NCBI GenBank assembly: GCA_022826505.1 | Contig: JAJDUQ010000122.1 | Location: 1 to 35,384 of the forward strand | Length of the DNA: 35,384 nt | Reading direction: 5' to 3' | DNA from: Gammaproteobacteria bacterium | Lineage (GTDB): Bacteria > Pseudomonadota > Gammaproteobacteria > HK1 | Shown: in pieces, positions 26,463-34,465 of the stretch | Layout: every line of letters starts with the position of its first letter | Numbering within the stretch: position 1 is the stretch's first letter | Program-made: the position numbers and the translations under genes | Notes under the pieces: generated by a model | What the model was told of the DNA's origin: nothing | Database searches by the model: none | The model's input: only the letters and a program-made list of their open reading frames with translations

Positions 26463-27380
26463 TCACCGGCGGGTGCGCGTTGCCTCCAGCGCCAGCGCAC
26501 GGCGATACAGCAGGTTCCGCGGTCGTCCGGTCAGGCGGGCCGCCACCGCCGCGGTCTGTTTCACCGCGACGCCTTCGTCGAGCATGGCGCGGAGCATCGC
26601 ATCCGTCGCTTCCTCGTCGTCGGGCGACGCCTCGCTCCCGCACACCACCACCACGATCTCGCCCCTGGCCGGGATACGACCGTCGCGAGCCTGAGCCAGC
26701 AAATCTCCGAACCGACCCCTGACGACCGATTCGAATCGCTTGGTGAGCTCGCGGGCGATCACCGCCTCCCGGTCCTCCCCGAATGCCGCGCAGAAATCGG
26801 CCAGCGCGTCCACGATTCGATGCGGCGCCTCGTAGAACACCATCGTCCGCGGCTCATCCGCCAGTTTCCCGAGCGCATGCAGTCGTCTCGAATGACGAGC
26901 GGGCAGAAACCCTTCGAAGGCAAACCGGTCGGTGGGGAGTCCCGACACGCTGAGCGCCGCGGTGACCGCACACGGACCGGGCACGCAGTGCACCGCGACC
27001 CCATGGGCTCGCGCCTCGCGCACCAGCACGTATCCCGGATCGCTCACGAGCGGCGTTCCGGCGTCGCTGACGAGAGCGAAGCGCTTGCCCTCCAGCAACC
27101 ACGCGAGGACCCGCGAGGTCTGCTCGCGTTCGTTGTGTTCGTGGAAGGGGCGAGTCGGGGTCGGGATTGCGTGGCGATGGAACAGCTTCCTCGTGCGCCG
27201 GGTATCTTCGGCGAGCACGGTGTCCACCTCGCGCAATACGGTGCACGCGCGCCCGGACAGATCGTCGAGGTTCCCGATTGGTGTCGCGACCACGTACAGC
27301 ACGCCGTGCGTTCCATGCGCCGCCAAGTCCGTAGTCTCCGCCGCGACAGTGTTCGCACGCAGTGTAGCGTAGCCCGCCAC
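26463..27380 (-). CDS. rsmI: 16S rRNA (cytidine-1402-2'-O)-methyltransferase RsmI
   Basis: This enzyme adds the 2'-O-methyl group to C1402 of 16S rRNA, partnering RsmH encoded nearby. It belongs to the tetrapyrrole-methylase superfamily: 'LYVVATPIGNLDD' near 28-40, 'SDAGTPLVSDPG' at 105-116 and 'PGPCAV' at 134-139 form the SAM site. The C-terminal part ('LYRRALAL') is normal. The start is uncertain. GTG 27380 gives 305 residues, whereas TTG 27326, preceded by GGAG, gives 287, closer to the 286 of E. coli. It is divergent from lpoA. Confidence 0.96.
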   Translation of the reverse strand: MAGYATLRANTVAAETTDLAAHGTHGVLYVVATPIGNLDDLSGRACTVLREVDTVLAEDTRRTRKLFHRHAIPTPTRPFHEHNEREQTSRVLAWLLEGKRFALVSDAGTPLVSDPGYVLVREARAHGVAVHCVPGPCAVTAALSVSGLPTDRFAFEGFLPARHSRRLHALGKLADEPRTMVFYEAPHRIVDALADFCAAFGEDREAVIARELTKRFESVVRGRFGDLLAQARDGRIPARGEIVVVVCGSEASPDDEEATDAMLRAMLDEGVAVKQTAAVAARLTGRPRNLLYRRALALEATRTRR

Positions 27381-27661
27381 CGGCCTTGGCCGAGCCCGGT
27401 GTCCGTGCAGGACGCGGAGCGGCGCGCCGATGCGAATCGGCGTGTCCGGCCGGGGACGGGCTGGGGACGGGCTGGCTCGGTCGGTACGAATGCTTCAGAA
27501 TCGTTTCCGCTGGCGAGAACCCGGCCGAGCGTGGTCGAGCCGCGCCTCGAGCCGGCGCCGATGCGATGGCGCCAATGGAGGAGATGCCTCGCCCCGAGGC
27601 GAGGCCGGCGAGATTTCGTCACCACTACGCGCGGAGATGGCGAGGCGGTCCGGACGTTGCG
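27381..27661. other. Divergent intergenic region rsmI/lpoA
   Basis: The 281 bases contain an 11-base tandem duplication (GGGGACGGGCT twice, 27452-27473). A perfect hairpin, GCCTCG/CGAGGC with a CCC loop, lies at 27586-27600. GGCGCC copies around 27560-27575 form a further inverted repeat. The frame of lpoA is open through most of this region but lacks any lipoprotein-like start. Promoters must lie here for both genes, but none is convincing. Confidence 0.4.
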
Positions 27662-29584
27662 ATGAAGCTCTTCCTTGTCCTGGTGACGGCGGTCCTCGCG
27701 CTCGCGGCGTGCCAGAGCCGGCAGCCGGTGCGTGAGACGGTCGAGGCCGTACCGGAAACCGCGGCCCTCGAGCTCATCGCCGAAGAGCGGTATGCGCAAG
27801 CGGCGGATGAGTACATCGCGCTGTCGCGCAACGCGCGCGGAGCGGTGGCCCACAATCTGGTGCTGAAGGCCGTCGCACTGTTTCTCGGCATCGGACACAC
27901 GGACCGGGCATCCCAGCTCCTGGATGAACTTGCCGGCCAGGCTCTCTCCGACGAGCTGGTGCCGAGACGCGATCTGATGGCGGCGGACGTTGCGCTGCGC
28001 CAGGGCGCGCCGACTCGAACCATCGAGCTGCTGTCACAGTACCCGGCGGCCCGTTTCGGTGCGGAATCCGTCCCGAAATTTCACCTGCTTCGGGCGCGTG
28101 CCTACGAAGATGCCGGGCGTTGGATGGACGCGGTGCGCGAACGAGTCGCGCTCGAGACGGTGCTCGTCGACGACACGCGGCGAGCGACCAACCGCAGCGC
28201 CCTGTGGGATGCGCTCATTCGTGTCGACCGCGACCGGCGAGAGCCGGAGCTGCCTGTGGCGACCGGGCCACTGGCCGGCTGGCTTCGCCTCGCGGCGATC
28301 TCCGACGAGCATCAATCGTCTCCCGCCGCCCTCGAGCGTGCGCTGGCGCAGTGGCGGGCAAACTTCCCCGGCCATCCGGCGACCGGCGAAATCGTCGCCG
28401 CGATGCTCGGCTCGATACGTGCATCGGTGGGTCGGCCGACGAGGCTGGCCCTGCTGCTGCCGTTTCACGGCGACTTCGCCGAAGCCGCCGACGCGACTCG
28501 AGACGGTTTTCTCGCCGCATGGTATGCGGACTCGGCAAACGCCCGACGACCCGCCATCTCCCTCCACGACACGTCATTCGAGGCGATTGAAGTCGTCTAC
28601 GCGCGAGCGGTCGAAGAGGGTGCGGACTTCGTGGTGGGTCCGCTTCGACGCGGTGCGGTGACATCGCTGGTCTGCGGTGACACGCCGCTCGTCACGACCC
28701 TTGTACTGAACGAGGTGGAGGACGACCCGCCCTCCGCACCGGAAGACGCCCGGCGCTGCGGGCGGGACCAGACGGTGCCGGAGGCCTACCACTTCACGCT
28801 CATGCCCGAGGCGGAAGCGCGGCAGGTCGCCGAGCAGGCCTGGATCGGCGGACTGTCGAATGCGGTCGCACTGACCCGAGAGGGAGCGTGGGGCGATCGC
28901 GTCCAACGGGCATTCGCCGAAGAGTGGGAACGACTCGGGGGCGTACTGCTCGATCATCGCGTGCTGCCCCCGGATGCGCCGGAGGTCGGCGCCCCGATCG
29001 CAGCCGCGCTCGGCGTGGTGCGCAGCCGGGAACGCGCGCGCGACATGGCCCGTGTCATCGGGCGCAAGGTGGAACACGAACCACGCCTTCGGCAGGACGT
29101 CGACTTCGTGTTCACGGCCGCGTTTGCCGCCGACGCTCGTCAGCTCATGCCCCAGCTTGCATTCCACCACGGGGCGGACCTGCCGGTGTACGCCACCTCC
29201 CACGTGTGGTCCGGCGTCCAGGATCCGATCAACGATCGCGATCTCGACGGAATCGTGTTCGGAGACATGCCATGGCTGATCGCGCCGACCGAGGCGGACC
29301 GGCTGCTGCGCGAACAGCTCGACGCCACGATGCTCGTTCATGCCACGCCGCTCCTGCGGCTCTACGCCTTCGGCGCCGATGCATACCGGCTCGCGATGGG
29401 CCTGCGACGCATCGCCGGCGATCGGCTCGCCAGCATCGCCGGGCATTCCGGTCGATTGTCCGTGGGCGCCAATCACCGCATTTCGCGCAGGCTCGAGTGG
29501 GCGAGGTTCGTCGACGGCGCGCCTGCTCCCTACGTCACCGGTGGTGCCGGCGTTGAACGATCGACCCCATCGCCGGTCCGATAG
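27662..29584 (+). CDS. lpoA: Penicillin-binding protein activator LpoA (LppC family lipoprotein)
   Basis: A 640-residue outer-membrane lipoprotein that reaches through the periplasm to stimulate the transpeptidase activity of PBP1a. The N-terminus is a type II signal peptide with lipobox LAAC (Cys 17). Residues of about 35-250 are helical TPR-like repeats, and from about 260 onward a periplasmic-binding-protein fold of the LppC type begins ('LALLLPFHGDFAEAADATRDGFLAAW'). The late 'DLPVYATSHVWSG' and 'DLDGIVFGDMPWL' segments are typical of LpoA. ATG 27662 was chosen because it gives the signal peptide directly; an upstream extension of 92 codons is not protein-like. The neighbours yraN and dolP and the divergent rsmI repeat the E. 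coli order. Confidence 0.93.
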   Translation: MKLFLVLVTAVLALAACQSRQPVRETVEAVPETAALELIAEERYAQAADEYIALSRNARGAVAHNLVLKAVALFLGIGHTDRASQLLDELAGQALSDELVPRRDLMAADVALRQGAPTRTIELLSQYPAARFGAESVPKFHLLRARAYEDAGRWMDAVRERVALETVLVDDTRRATNRSALWDALIRVDRDRREPELPVATGPLAGWLRLAAISDEHQSSPAALERALAQWRANFPGHPATGEIVAAMLGSIRASVGRPTRLALLLPFHGDFAEAADATRDGFLAAWYADSANARRPAISLHDTSFEAIEVVYARAVEEGADFVVGPLRRGAVTSLVCGDTPLVTTLVLNEVEDDPPSAPEDARRCGRDQTVPEAYHFTLMPEAEARQVAEQAWIGGLSNAVALTREGAWGDRVQRAFAEEWERLGGVLLDHRVLPPDAPEVGAPIAAALGVVRSRERARDMARVIGRKVEHEPRLRQDVDFVFTAAFAADARQLMPQLAFHHGADLPVYATSHVWSGVQDPINDRDLDGIVFGDMPWLIAPTEADRLLREQLDATMLVHATPLLRLYAFGADAYRLAMGLRRIAGDRLASIAGHSGRLSVGANHRISRRLEWARFVDGAPAPYVTGGAGVERSTPSPVR

Positions 29585-29939
29585 CCCGAGAGCGGTCGGA
29601 CAGGACGCGGAACGGCTTGCGGAAGGCTTTCTCACCCGGCGGGGACTCGCGCTCGTCGCGCGAAACTACCGGTGCCGGCGCGGCGAGATCGACCTCGTGA
29701 TGCGCGATGCCGACGCCCTTGTCTTCATCGAGGTGAGACGGCGTTCGAATCGCGGGTTCGGAGGTGGACTGGAAAGCGTCGACGCGCGCAAGCGGGCGCG
29801 GCTGGTCGCGACGGCCGAGCATTTCCTCATGACGAGACGAATCGGTGATGATCGCCCGTGCAGATTCGACGTGGTGGCAATTGACGGACGACCACCTCAC
29901 ACCGAATTCGAGTGGGTTCGCGATGCGTTCGAAGCCTAG
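29553..29939 (+). CDS. yraN: YraN family endonuclease-like protein (UPF0102)
   Basis: A 128-residue protein with the PD-(D/E)xK nuclease-like core of the UPF0102 family: 'LVARNYRCRRGEIDLVM' with Asp 47, then 'LVFIEVRRRS' with Glu 60 and Arg 62-64. Molecular function in E. coli is not settled. The start is ambiguous. TTG 29553 has GGTGG 8 bases upstream and gives the usual length, while GTG 29541 or 29544 would add 3-4 residues. All of these overlap the end of lpoA, by 32-44 bases. Position between lpoA and dolP is conserved in Enterobacteria. Confidence 0.88.
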   Translation: MNDRPHRRSDSPRAVGQDAERLAEGFLTRRGLALVARNYRCRRGEIDLVMRDADALVFIEVRRRSNRGFGGGLESVDARKRARLVATAEHFLMTRRIGDDRPCRFDVVAIDGRPPHTEFEWVRDAFEA

Positions 29940-30159
29940 CCGCAATACCCTGCCGATTCACGGCGGCGGACGCCCGGGACGGAGATCCAGGATGACGTTG
30001 TCGGCCGGATCCCGGGAGAGCCCGCCTCTGCGCGACGGCGCACTCGGCACGTGGCAAGGCAATCCTCGTCAGTATCCTTGCCGGTGAAAAATCGGGACCG
30101 GCGCGGGAGCTCGGCATGCGGTGTGGCATGATGAGCGCGCCATTCGGAGGGCCGGCAAC
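29940..30159. other. Intergenic region yraN/dolP with competing hairpins
   Basis: No gene is visible in these 220 bases; in E. coli diaA lies at this place. Two inverted repeats share bases: GGCAAGG 30053-30059 with CCTTGCC 30076-30082, and GCCGGT 30080-30085 with ACCGGC 30097-30102. Because they overlap by three bases they cannot both form fully. The first could terminate the lpoA-yraN transcript; the second lies in the presumed dolP leader. Confidence 0.35.
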
Positions 30160-30741
30160 ATGAGAGTCTGCAAGGCGGCGGGAATCGCTTTCTGTCTGTT
30201 CGTCGTCCCCGTGATCCAGGGTTGCTTCGGAGCGGCGGCGACCGGCACCGCGGTCGGCGGGATCACCATGCAGGATCGACGTACCCCGGGGAAGTACATC
30301 GACGACGAGATCATCGAGCTCAACGTACTCTCCTCGCTACTCGCAGACGAGAGAATCCTGAACCAGACGCACGTCAACGCCACGAGCTACAACGGTCTGG
30401 TGCTGTTGACGGGCGAAGCGCCCGGCGATTCGCTGCGCAAGCGCATCGTCGAAGTCGCGCGCGTCGTACGCGGGGTGCGGGCCGTCCACAACGAGATTGC
30501 GCTCCAGGCACCGAGCACCCTCGCGGCGCGGGCCGCCGATTCTCTGCTCACCGGCAAGGTCAAGATCGCGCTGCTGGCAAGAAACAATGTTCGCGCGGTC
30601 CACGTCAAGGTGGTCACCGAACGGGGAATCGTCTACCTCATGGGGCTTCTCCGGCAAGACGAGGCGGATCTGGCGACGGAGATCGCCCGACGCGTGGCGG
30701 GTGTGAAACGCGTGGTGAAAGTCATGGAGTACATCGAGTGA
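30160..30741 (+). CDS. dolP: Outer-membrane BON-domain lipoprotein DolP (YraP)
   Basis: A 193-residue lipoprotein. The signal peptide ends at Cys 22 in 'VIQGC', with an unusual Gln at position -2. Two BON domains follow: about 45-112 ('DEIIELNVLSSLLAD' to 'VRAVHNEIAL') and about 122-190 ('LTGKVKIALLARNNV' to 'VKRVVKVMEYIE'). DolP binds anionic phospholipids at the inner leaflet of the outer membrane, localises to the division site and supports outer-membrane integrity. Length is almost identical to E. coli DolP (191). ATG 30160 has GGAGG 9 bases upstream. Confidence 0.9.
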   Translation: MRVCKAAGIAFCLFVVPVIQGCFGAAATGTAVGGITMQDRRTPGKYIDDEIIELNVLSSLLADERILNQTHVNATSYNGLVLLTGEAPGDSLRKRIVEVARVVRGVRAVHNEIALQAPSTLAARAADSLLTGKVKIALLARNNVRAVHVKVVTERGIVYLMGLLRQDEADLATEIARRVAGVKRVVKVMEYIE

Positions 30742-30751
30742 TTCGGGATCG

Positions 30752-30777
30752 GGTCGGCGTTCCCATTCGCGCCGACC
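30752..30777 (+). terminator. Stem-loop after dolP
   Basis: A perfect 8-base stem, GGTCGGCG 30752-30759 and CGCCGACC 30770-30777, with a 10-base loop starts 10 bases after the dolP stop. The downstream sequence is only weakly T-rich (GCTTCTC), so termination efficiency is uncertain, but position and strength fit a terminator. Confidence 0.5.
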
Positions 30778-30930
30778 GCTTCTCGGCGGGAAGGCTCGAT
30801 GCCCGAGTCGACCGCCCGAGGCTCCGGGCGGATGCGGTTTCGGGATCTCGCGGACACGCGCCCGGCTCGTGGGCCGGCGCGTTCGCAGACGCGAGTCGGG
30901 TGATGTCGCCGACGACGACTTCGATCAACC

Positions 30931-30944
30931 CCGGCTTCCGCCGG
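30931..30944 (-). terminator. Small hairpin directly after sspB
   Basis: On the minus strand, CCGGC and GCCGG enclose a GGAA tetraloop immediately after the sspB TAA. It is short and lacks a T-run, so it may be an RNA 3'-end stabiliser or a weak terminator. The rest of the convergent gap with dolP (30778-30930) shows no gene. Confidence 0.35.
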
Positions 30945-31349
30945 TTACTTGACGACCTTGAGATGAGGCCTTCGCTGCGGCTCCGGGGTTCGCTGCGGCT
31001 CCGGGGGCGGCGTGTCACCGCGCGGTTCGGGAAAGGACATCCCGGTACCGTTCTCGCGCGCCATGATCGCGAGCACGGCGTCGACCGGCACCACCACGTC
31101 GAAGGCGGTGCCGTCGAATCGGGCGCTGAATTCCACCCACTCGTTGCCGAGCTCGAGCCCACGCACCGCGGTGGGTGAAACATTGAGCACGATCTTGCCC
31201 TCGCGTACGTACGCGGACGGGACCTGAACCCGGTCCTGTTGCGCATCGACGACGATCTGCGGCGTCAGGTCGTTGTCGGCGATCCACTCGTACACGGCCC
31301 GGAGCAGGTACGGACGGCTCGACGTCATCTCGAACGTGTCCGAACTCAT
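30945..31349 (-). CDS. sspB: ClpXP protease specificity-enhancing factor SspB
   Basis: A 134-residue adaptor that delivers ssrA-tagged proteins to ClpXP. The N-terminal domain (about 10-105) has the family pattern 'RPYLLRAVYEWIADNDLTPQIVVD' and 'GKIVLNVSPTAVRGLELGNEWVEFSARF'. A flexible Pro- and Glu-rich linker follows, ending in the ClpX-binding peptide 'HLKVVK', equivalent to E. coli 'LRVVK'. The linker contains two copies of PEPQR made by an 18-base duplication (30971-31006). ATG 31349 lacks a good ribosome-binding site; ATG 31328, seven codons later, is an alternative. It lies downstream of sspA as usual. Confidence 0.95.
   Translation of the reverse strand: MSSDTFEMTSSRPYLLRAVYEWIADNDLTPQIVVDAQQDRVQVPSAYVREGKIVLNVSPTAVRGLELGNEWVEFSARFDGTAFDVVVPVDAVLAIMARENGTGMSFPEPRGDTPPPEPQRTPEPQRRPHLKVVK
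30971..31006. repeat. 18-bp tandem duplication in the sspB linker
   Basis: Two perfect head-to-tail copies of TTCGCTGCGGCTCCGGGG (30971-30988 and 30989-31006). Because 18 is a multiple of three the frame is kept, and on the minus strand the copies encode PEPQRT and PEPQRR in the unstructured linker between the SspB substrate-binding domain and the ClpX-binding tail. Confidence 0.9.
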
Positions 31350-31513
31350 GGTGCGTATCGGGCACCGCCGATGCCCTGAACCCGGTCGACCCGCAACCGG
31401 TGTCGGCGCTCCGCCGCACGGCCGATGACCCGAACGACGACGCGGTGTCCACAGTCGCGAGTGCGTCCCGAGTCAGCGGTGGAGCGCGGACCCGCGGTCG
31501 CCGGCGCAGTCGC

Positions 31514-31548
31514 GTTCGTGTTCGGCACGGACCGAATCCGCATCGAAC
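31514..31548 (-). terminator. Nested stem-loop directly after sspA
   Basis: On the minus strand, directly after the sspA stop, outer arms GTTCG/CGAAC (31548-31544 with 31518-31514) enclose an inner hairpin TTCGG/CCGAA (31536-31532 with 31525-31521). No T-run follows. It could be a terminator or attenuator that lowers sspB relative to sspA. The rest of the gap 31350-31513 shows nothing else. Confidence 0.35.
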
Positions 31549-32193
31549 TCAGCCGCTCCGAAGCTCGTGCTCCGCCTCGGTCAGGCTCTGCGCGAAGGCT
31601 TCGCGCTCGAAAATTCGGTCGGCGAAGCGTTGCAGCGACTTGGCATGCGCCGGAAGACGCACCCCGTAGGCAGGAAGCCGCCACAAGATGGGAGCGAGGT
31701 AGCAATCGACGAGCGAATAGTCGTCGGACATGAAGAACATCTTCTGAGCAAAGATCGGCGCCAGGGTGGAGAGGTGATCCCGCAGGCACTTCCGTGCCGG
31801 GTTGGATACACCCTTGTCCTGGCTCTCCACATCGTCGACGAGCGCGTAGAAGTCGCGCTGAAGACGATACCGGTACAGCCGGTTGCTGGCCCGCGCCACC
31901 GGATCGACCGGCATCAGCGGCGGATGCGGAAAACGTTCGTCGAGGTACTCCATGATGATCTGAGGTTCGTACAGCACGAGGTCGCGATCGACGAGCGTGA
32001 GGATCGCGCTGTAGGGGTTCAGATCGTTCAGGTCCTCGGGCTTGTTCTCCATCGTGACCTGGTGAATTTCGACGTTGATCGCCTTCTCGGCGAGCACGAA
32101 ACGCACCGCGTGACTCGCCGGATCCGTCGGGTCGGAGTACAGCGACATGACCGAACGACGGTTGGCGAGCAGGGCCGAGTCAGGGTCCCTCAT
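31549..32193 (-). CDS. sspA: Stringent starvation protein A SspA
   Basis: A 214-residue glutathione-S-transferase-fold protein that binds RNA polymerase and supports stationary-phase and acid-stress gene expression. The N-terminal thioredoxin-like half begins 'NRRSVMSLYSDPTDPASHAVRFVLAEK' (from about 11). The conserved surface loop 'PHPPLMP' is at about 89-95 and is the part that contacts sigma70 in SspA-RNA polymerase complexes. The C-terminal half is all-helical. It lacks the GST catalytic Ser/Tyr, as expected for SspA. ATG 32193 lies 59 bases after petC, with a hairpin between. Confidence 0.96.
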   Translation of the reverse strand: MRDPDSALLANRRSVMSLYSDPTDPASHAVRFVLAEKAINVEIHQVTMENKPEDLNDLNPYSAILTLVDRDLVLYEPQIIMEYLDERFPHPPLMPVDPVARASNRLYRYRLQRDFYALVDDVESQDKGVSNPARKCLRDHLSTLAPIFAQKMFFMSDDYSLVDCYLAPILWRLPAYGVRLPAHAKSLQRFADRIFEREAFAQSLTEAEHELRSG

Positions 32194-32227
32194 GAATCAT
32201 CTGTCTTGTGTCTTGGACTGGAGACGT

Positions 32228-32247
32228 CGAATCGAACCGTCGATTCG
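32228..32247 (-). terminator. Stem-loop between petC and sspA
   Basis: A perfect 8-base stem, CGAATCGA 32228-32235 and TCGATTCG 32240-32247, with a 4-base loop begins five bases after the petC stop. No T-run follows on the minus strand. It may partly terminate the petABC transcript before sspA, or stabilise its 3' end. Confidence 0.5.
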
Positions 32248-32252
32248 TGTTG

Positions 32253-33074
32253 TCAGTGGACGTCCTTCCAGTATTCCTTGTAAAGGGCTCGCAGTATCAA
32301 CGCAAGCACGACCAGAAACAGGACAACCCAGAACCCCAGCGCCTGACGCTGGAGCTGGGACGGCTCGCCCGCGTAGACGAGAAAATTCACCAGATCCCGC
32401 ATCGCACTGCGATACTCACCCGGGCTCATCTCGCCGGGCTCGGTGACCGTCAATCGGTCCACCACCGGGACATGACTCCCGTCCGGCATCGTGGCGCTCT
32501 TGCGCACGAGAATGTCGTCGCCGTCCAGGGTCAGACCCAGGGCGTGCACCTGCGTGGCGCCCTCCGGCGTCTCCCCGCGGACATAGGTTTGCAGACCCTG
32601 AAACGGAAGCAGCGCATGCGGCATGCCGACGTCCTCGAACACCACGTTGTTGACGCCAAACGGGCGCGAAGGGTTCGCGTCGGCATAGAAGGTGGTCAGG
32701 TACGAGTAGAGCCAGTCCGGGCCTCGGGCGCGCGAGATCACCGACAGATCCGGCGGCGCGACCCCAAACCACTTCCGGGCGTCGTCGACCCGCATCGCGA
32801 TGCTCATGGGAGCCGTGATCTTGTCCGCCGCATACAGGAGGTTGTCGCTCACCTGCTCGGCGCTCAGGCCAAGGTCCCGCCCCATGCGCTCATAGCGAAG
32901 GAAGGAGAGAGAGTGGCAACCGAGGCAGTAGTTCACGTAAATCCTGGCGCCACGCTGCAGTGACGCCGTGTCCTCGACATTGACCCTCGTGGAAAGGAGG
33001 TCGAGACCGCCACCCGCGCTCCAACCCGCTGTCGCCCACGCCGACAGCACCACAGCCGCCACCAACCGCTTCAC
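32253..33074 (-). CDS. petC: Cytochrome c1 of the bc1 complex
   Basis: A 273-residue membrane-anchored c-type cytochrome that passes electrons from the Rieske protein to soluble or membrane cytochrome c. It has a Sec signal peptide (about 1-20), the haem motif CLGCH at 50-54 and the probable Met ligand at 151 in 'DVGMPHALL'. A single C-terminal membrane anchor at about 246-264 is followed by the basic tail 'LYKEYWKDVH'. The start is GTG 33074, overlapping the petB stop as GTGA. Confidence 0.97.
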   Translation of the reverse strand: MKRLVAAVVLSAWATAGWSAGGGLDLLSTRVNVEDTASLQRGARIYVNYCLGCHSLSFLRYERMGRDLGLSAEQVSDNLLYAADKITAPMSIAMRVDDARKWFGVAPPDLSVISRARGPDWLYSYLTTFYADANPSRPFGVNNVVFEDVGMPHALLPFQGLQTYVRGETPEGATQVHALGLTLDGDDILVRKSATMPDGSHVPVVDRLTVTEPGEMSPGEYRSAMRDLVNFLVYAGEPSQLQRQALGFWVVLFLVVLALILRALYKEYWKDVH

Positions 33075-34465
33075 GACGTCACCCTCTCGGGCTCGACGCT
33101 CGAATCGTTGAGGCGCGTATGTACGGGCAGCAACAGGAACACCACGTAGTATCCGAGCGGCAGCAACGCACTCCACATCATCAATCCCTGCTTCGCTTCG
33201 TCGTAGCGAATGGAGTCGAAAATCAGCAGCAGTACCACGAGCGCGACGAACAGACCGTAGCTGAAACCGGCCGCGCGTTCTCTGGAGTACACCCACAGCA
33301 TGAGGAAGAACGAAAAGTACAGTTCGCCCAGCCGCAGACCGAGTTCGGATTTCCCGGGCGTGGGCGGCTCGGTGCCGAGCCAGCCGAGAATGAGGAACGT
33401 CACCGCGAACACGATCAGCAGCATCATGAACAGCTTCGACCGGTACCGTGCGGACTTCACCGGGTGACGATCGAGCCAGGGAATGACGAAGAAGATCAGC
33501 ACTGCCCCGAACATCGCGATCACACCGGTGAGCTTGTCCGGGATGGCCCGCAGAATTGCGTAGTACGGCGTGAAATACCAGACCGGCAGAATGTGCTCCG
33601 GCGTCTGCAGCGGGTTCGCCGGCACGAAGTTCGCGCTCTCGAGGAACCACCCGCCGAACTCCGGCGCATAGAAGACGACGAGCGCGAACAGCACCAGGAA
33701 GACCCCGACACCCCAGAGATCCTTGACGGTGTAGTAGGGATGGAACGGTATGCCGTCCATCGGGATTCCGGCGGCGTCCTTGTTCTTCTTGATCTCCACC
33801 CCGTCGGGGTTGTTCGAGCCGACCTCGTGCAGCGCGACCAGATGCGCGCCGATCAGTCCGAGCAGAACGAGGGGAATTCCGACCACGTGCAGCGAGTAGA
33901 ACCGGCTCAGCGTCGCGTCCGATACGACGTAGTCTCCCCGGATCCACAGTGCGAGCGCCTCGCCGACGCCGAACGGCAACGCTCCGAACAGCGAGATGAT
34001 CACCTGCGCTCCCCAGTACGACATCTGTCCCCACGGCAGCAGGTAGCCGAAGAACGCCTCGGCCATGAGAGCGAGGTAGATGAGCATCCCGAGCAGCCAG
34101 ATGAGCTCCCGCGGAGCCTTGTACGAGCCGTAGAGCAGCGCCCGGAACATGTGCAGGTAGATGACGATGAAGAAGGCGGACGCGCCGGTCGAATGCAGGT
34201 ATCGAATGAGCCAACCCCATTCGACGTCGCGCATGATGTACTCGACGGACGCGAAGGCGAGCTCCGCATCGGGCTTGTAGAACATCGCGAGCCAGATGCC
34301 GGTGACGATCTGGATGACGAGCACCAGCAACGCCAGCGAACCGAAGAAGTACCAGAAGTTGAAGTTCTTGGGCGCGTAGTACTGCGCGAGGTGCTCGTTC
34401 CACAGCCTGGACACCGGGAACCGGGCATCGGTCCATTCGAAGAGACCGGTCAGCAGGGCCCTCAT
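33071..34465 (-). CDS. petB: Cytochrome b of the bc1 complex
   Basis: The 464-residue quinol-oxidising membrane subunit. Haem ligands are His 91 and His 105 in one helix and His 193 and His 208 in the other, the second pair with 14 residues between them. The Qo-site motif is PVWY (294-297), the form common in beta- and gammaproteobacteria instead of PEWY. The C-terminus 'LLLPVHTRLNDSSVEPERVT' is family-like. Between the 'LGTEPPTPGKSE' loop and that last segment there is extra sequence with an additional hydrophobic stretch at about 402-418 (see findings), which makes the protein longer than most relatives. ATG 34465 overlaps the petA stop as TGATG; GTG 34468 is also possible. Confidence 0.97.
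   Translation of the reverse strand: MRALLTGLFEWTDARFPVSRLWNEHLAQYYAPKNFNFWYFFGSLALLVLVIQIVTGIWLAMFYKPDAELAFASVEYIMRDVEWGWLIRYLHSTGASAFFIVIYLHMFRALLYGSYKAPRELIWLLGMLIYLALMAEAFFGYLLPWGQMSYWGAQVIISLFGALPFGVGEALALWIRGDYVVSDATLSRFYSLHVVGIPLVLLGLIGAHLVALHEVGSNNPDGVEIKKNKDAAGIPMDGIPFHPYYTVKDLWGVGVFLVLFALVVFYAPEFGGWFLESANFVPANPLQTPEHILPVWYFTPYYAILRAIPDKLTGVIAMFGAVLIFFVIPWLDRHPVKSARYRSKLFMMLLIVFAVTFLILGWLGTEPPTPGKSELGLRLGELYFSFFLMLWVYSRERAAGFSYGLFVALVVLLLIFDSIRYDEAKQGLMMWSALLPLGYYVVFLLLPVHTRLNDSSVEPERVTS

Noticed and set aside
26045..26722. Open frames over 25858-26460
   Set aside because: They cross the RNase P RNA, whose conserved core and P1 helix explain the sequence.
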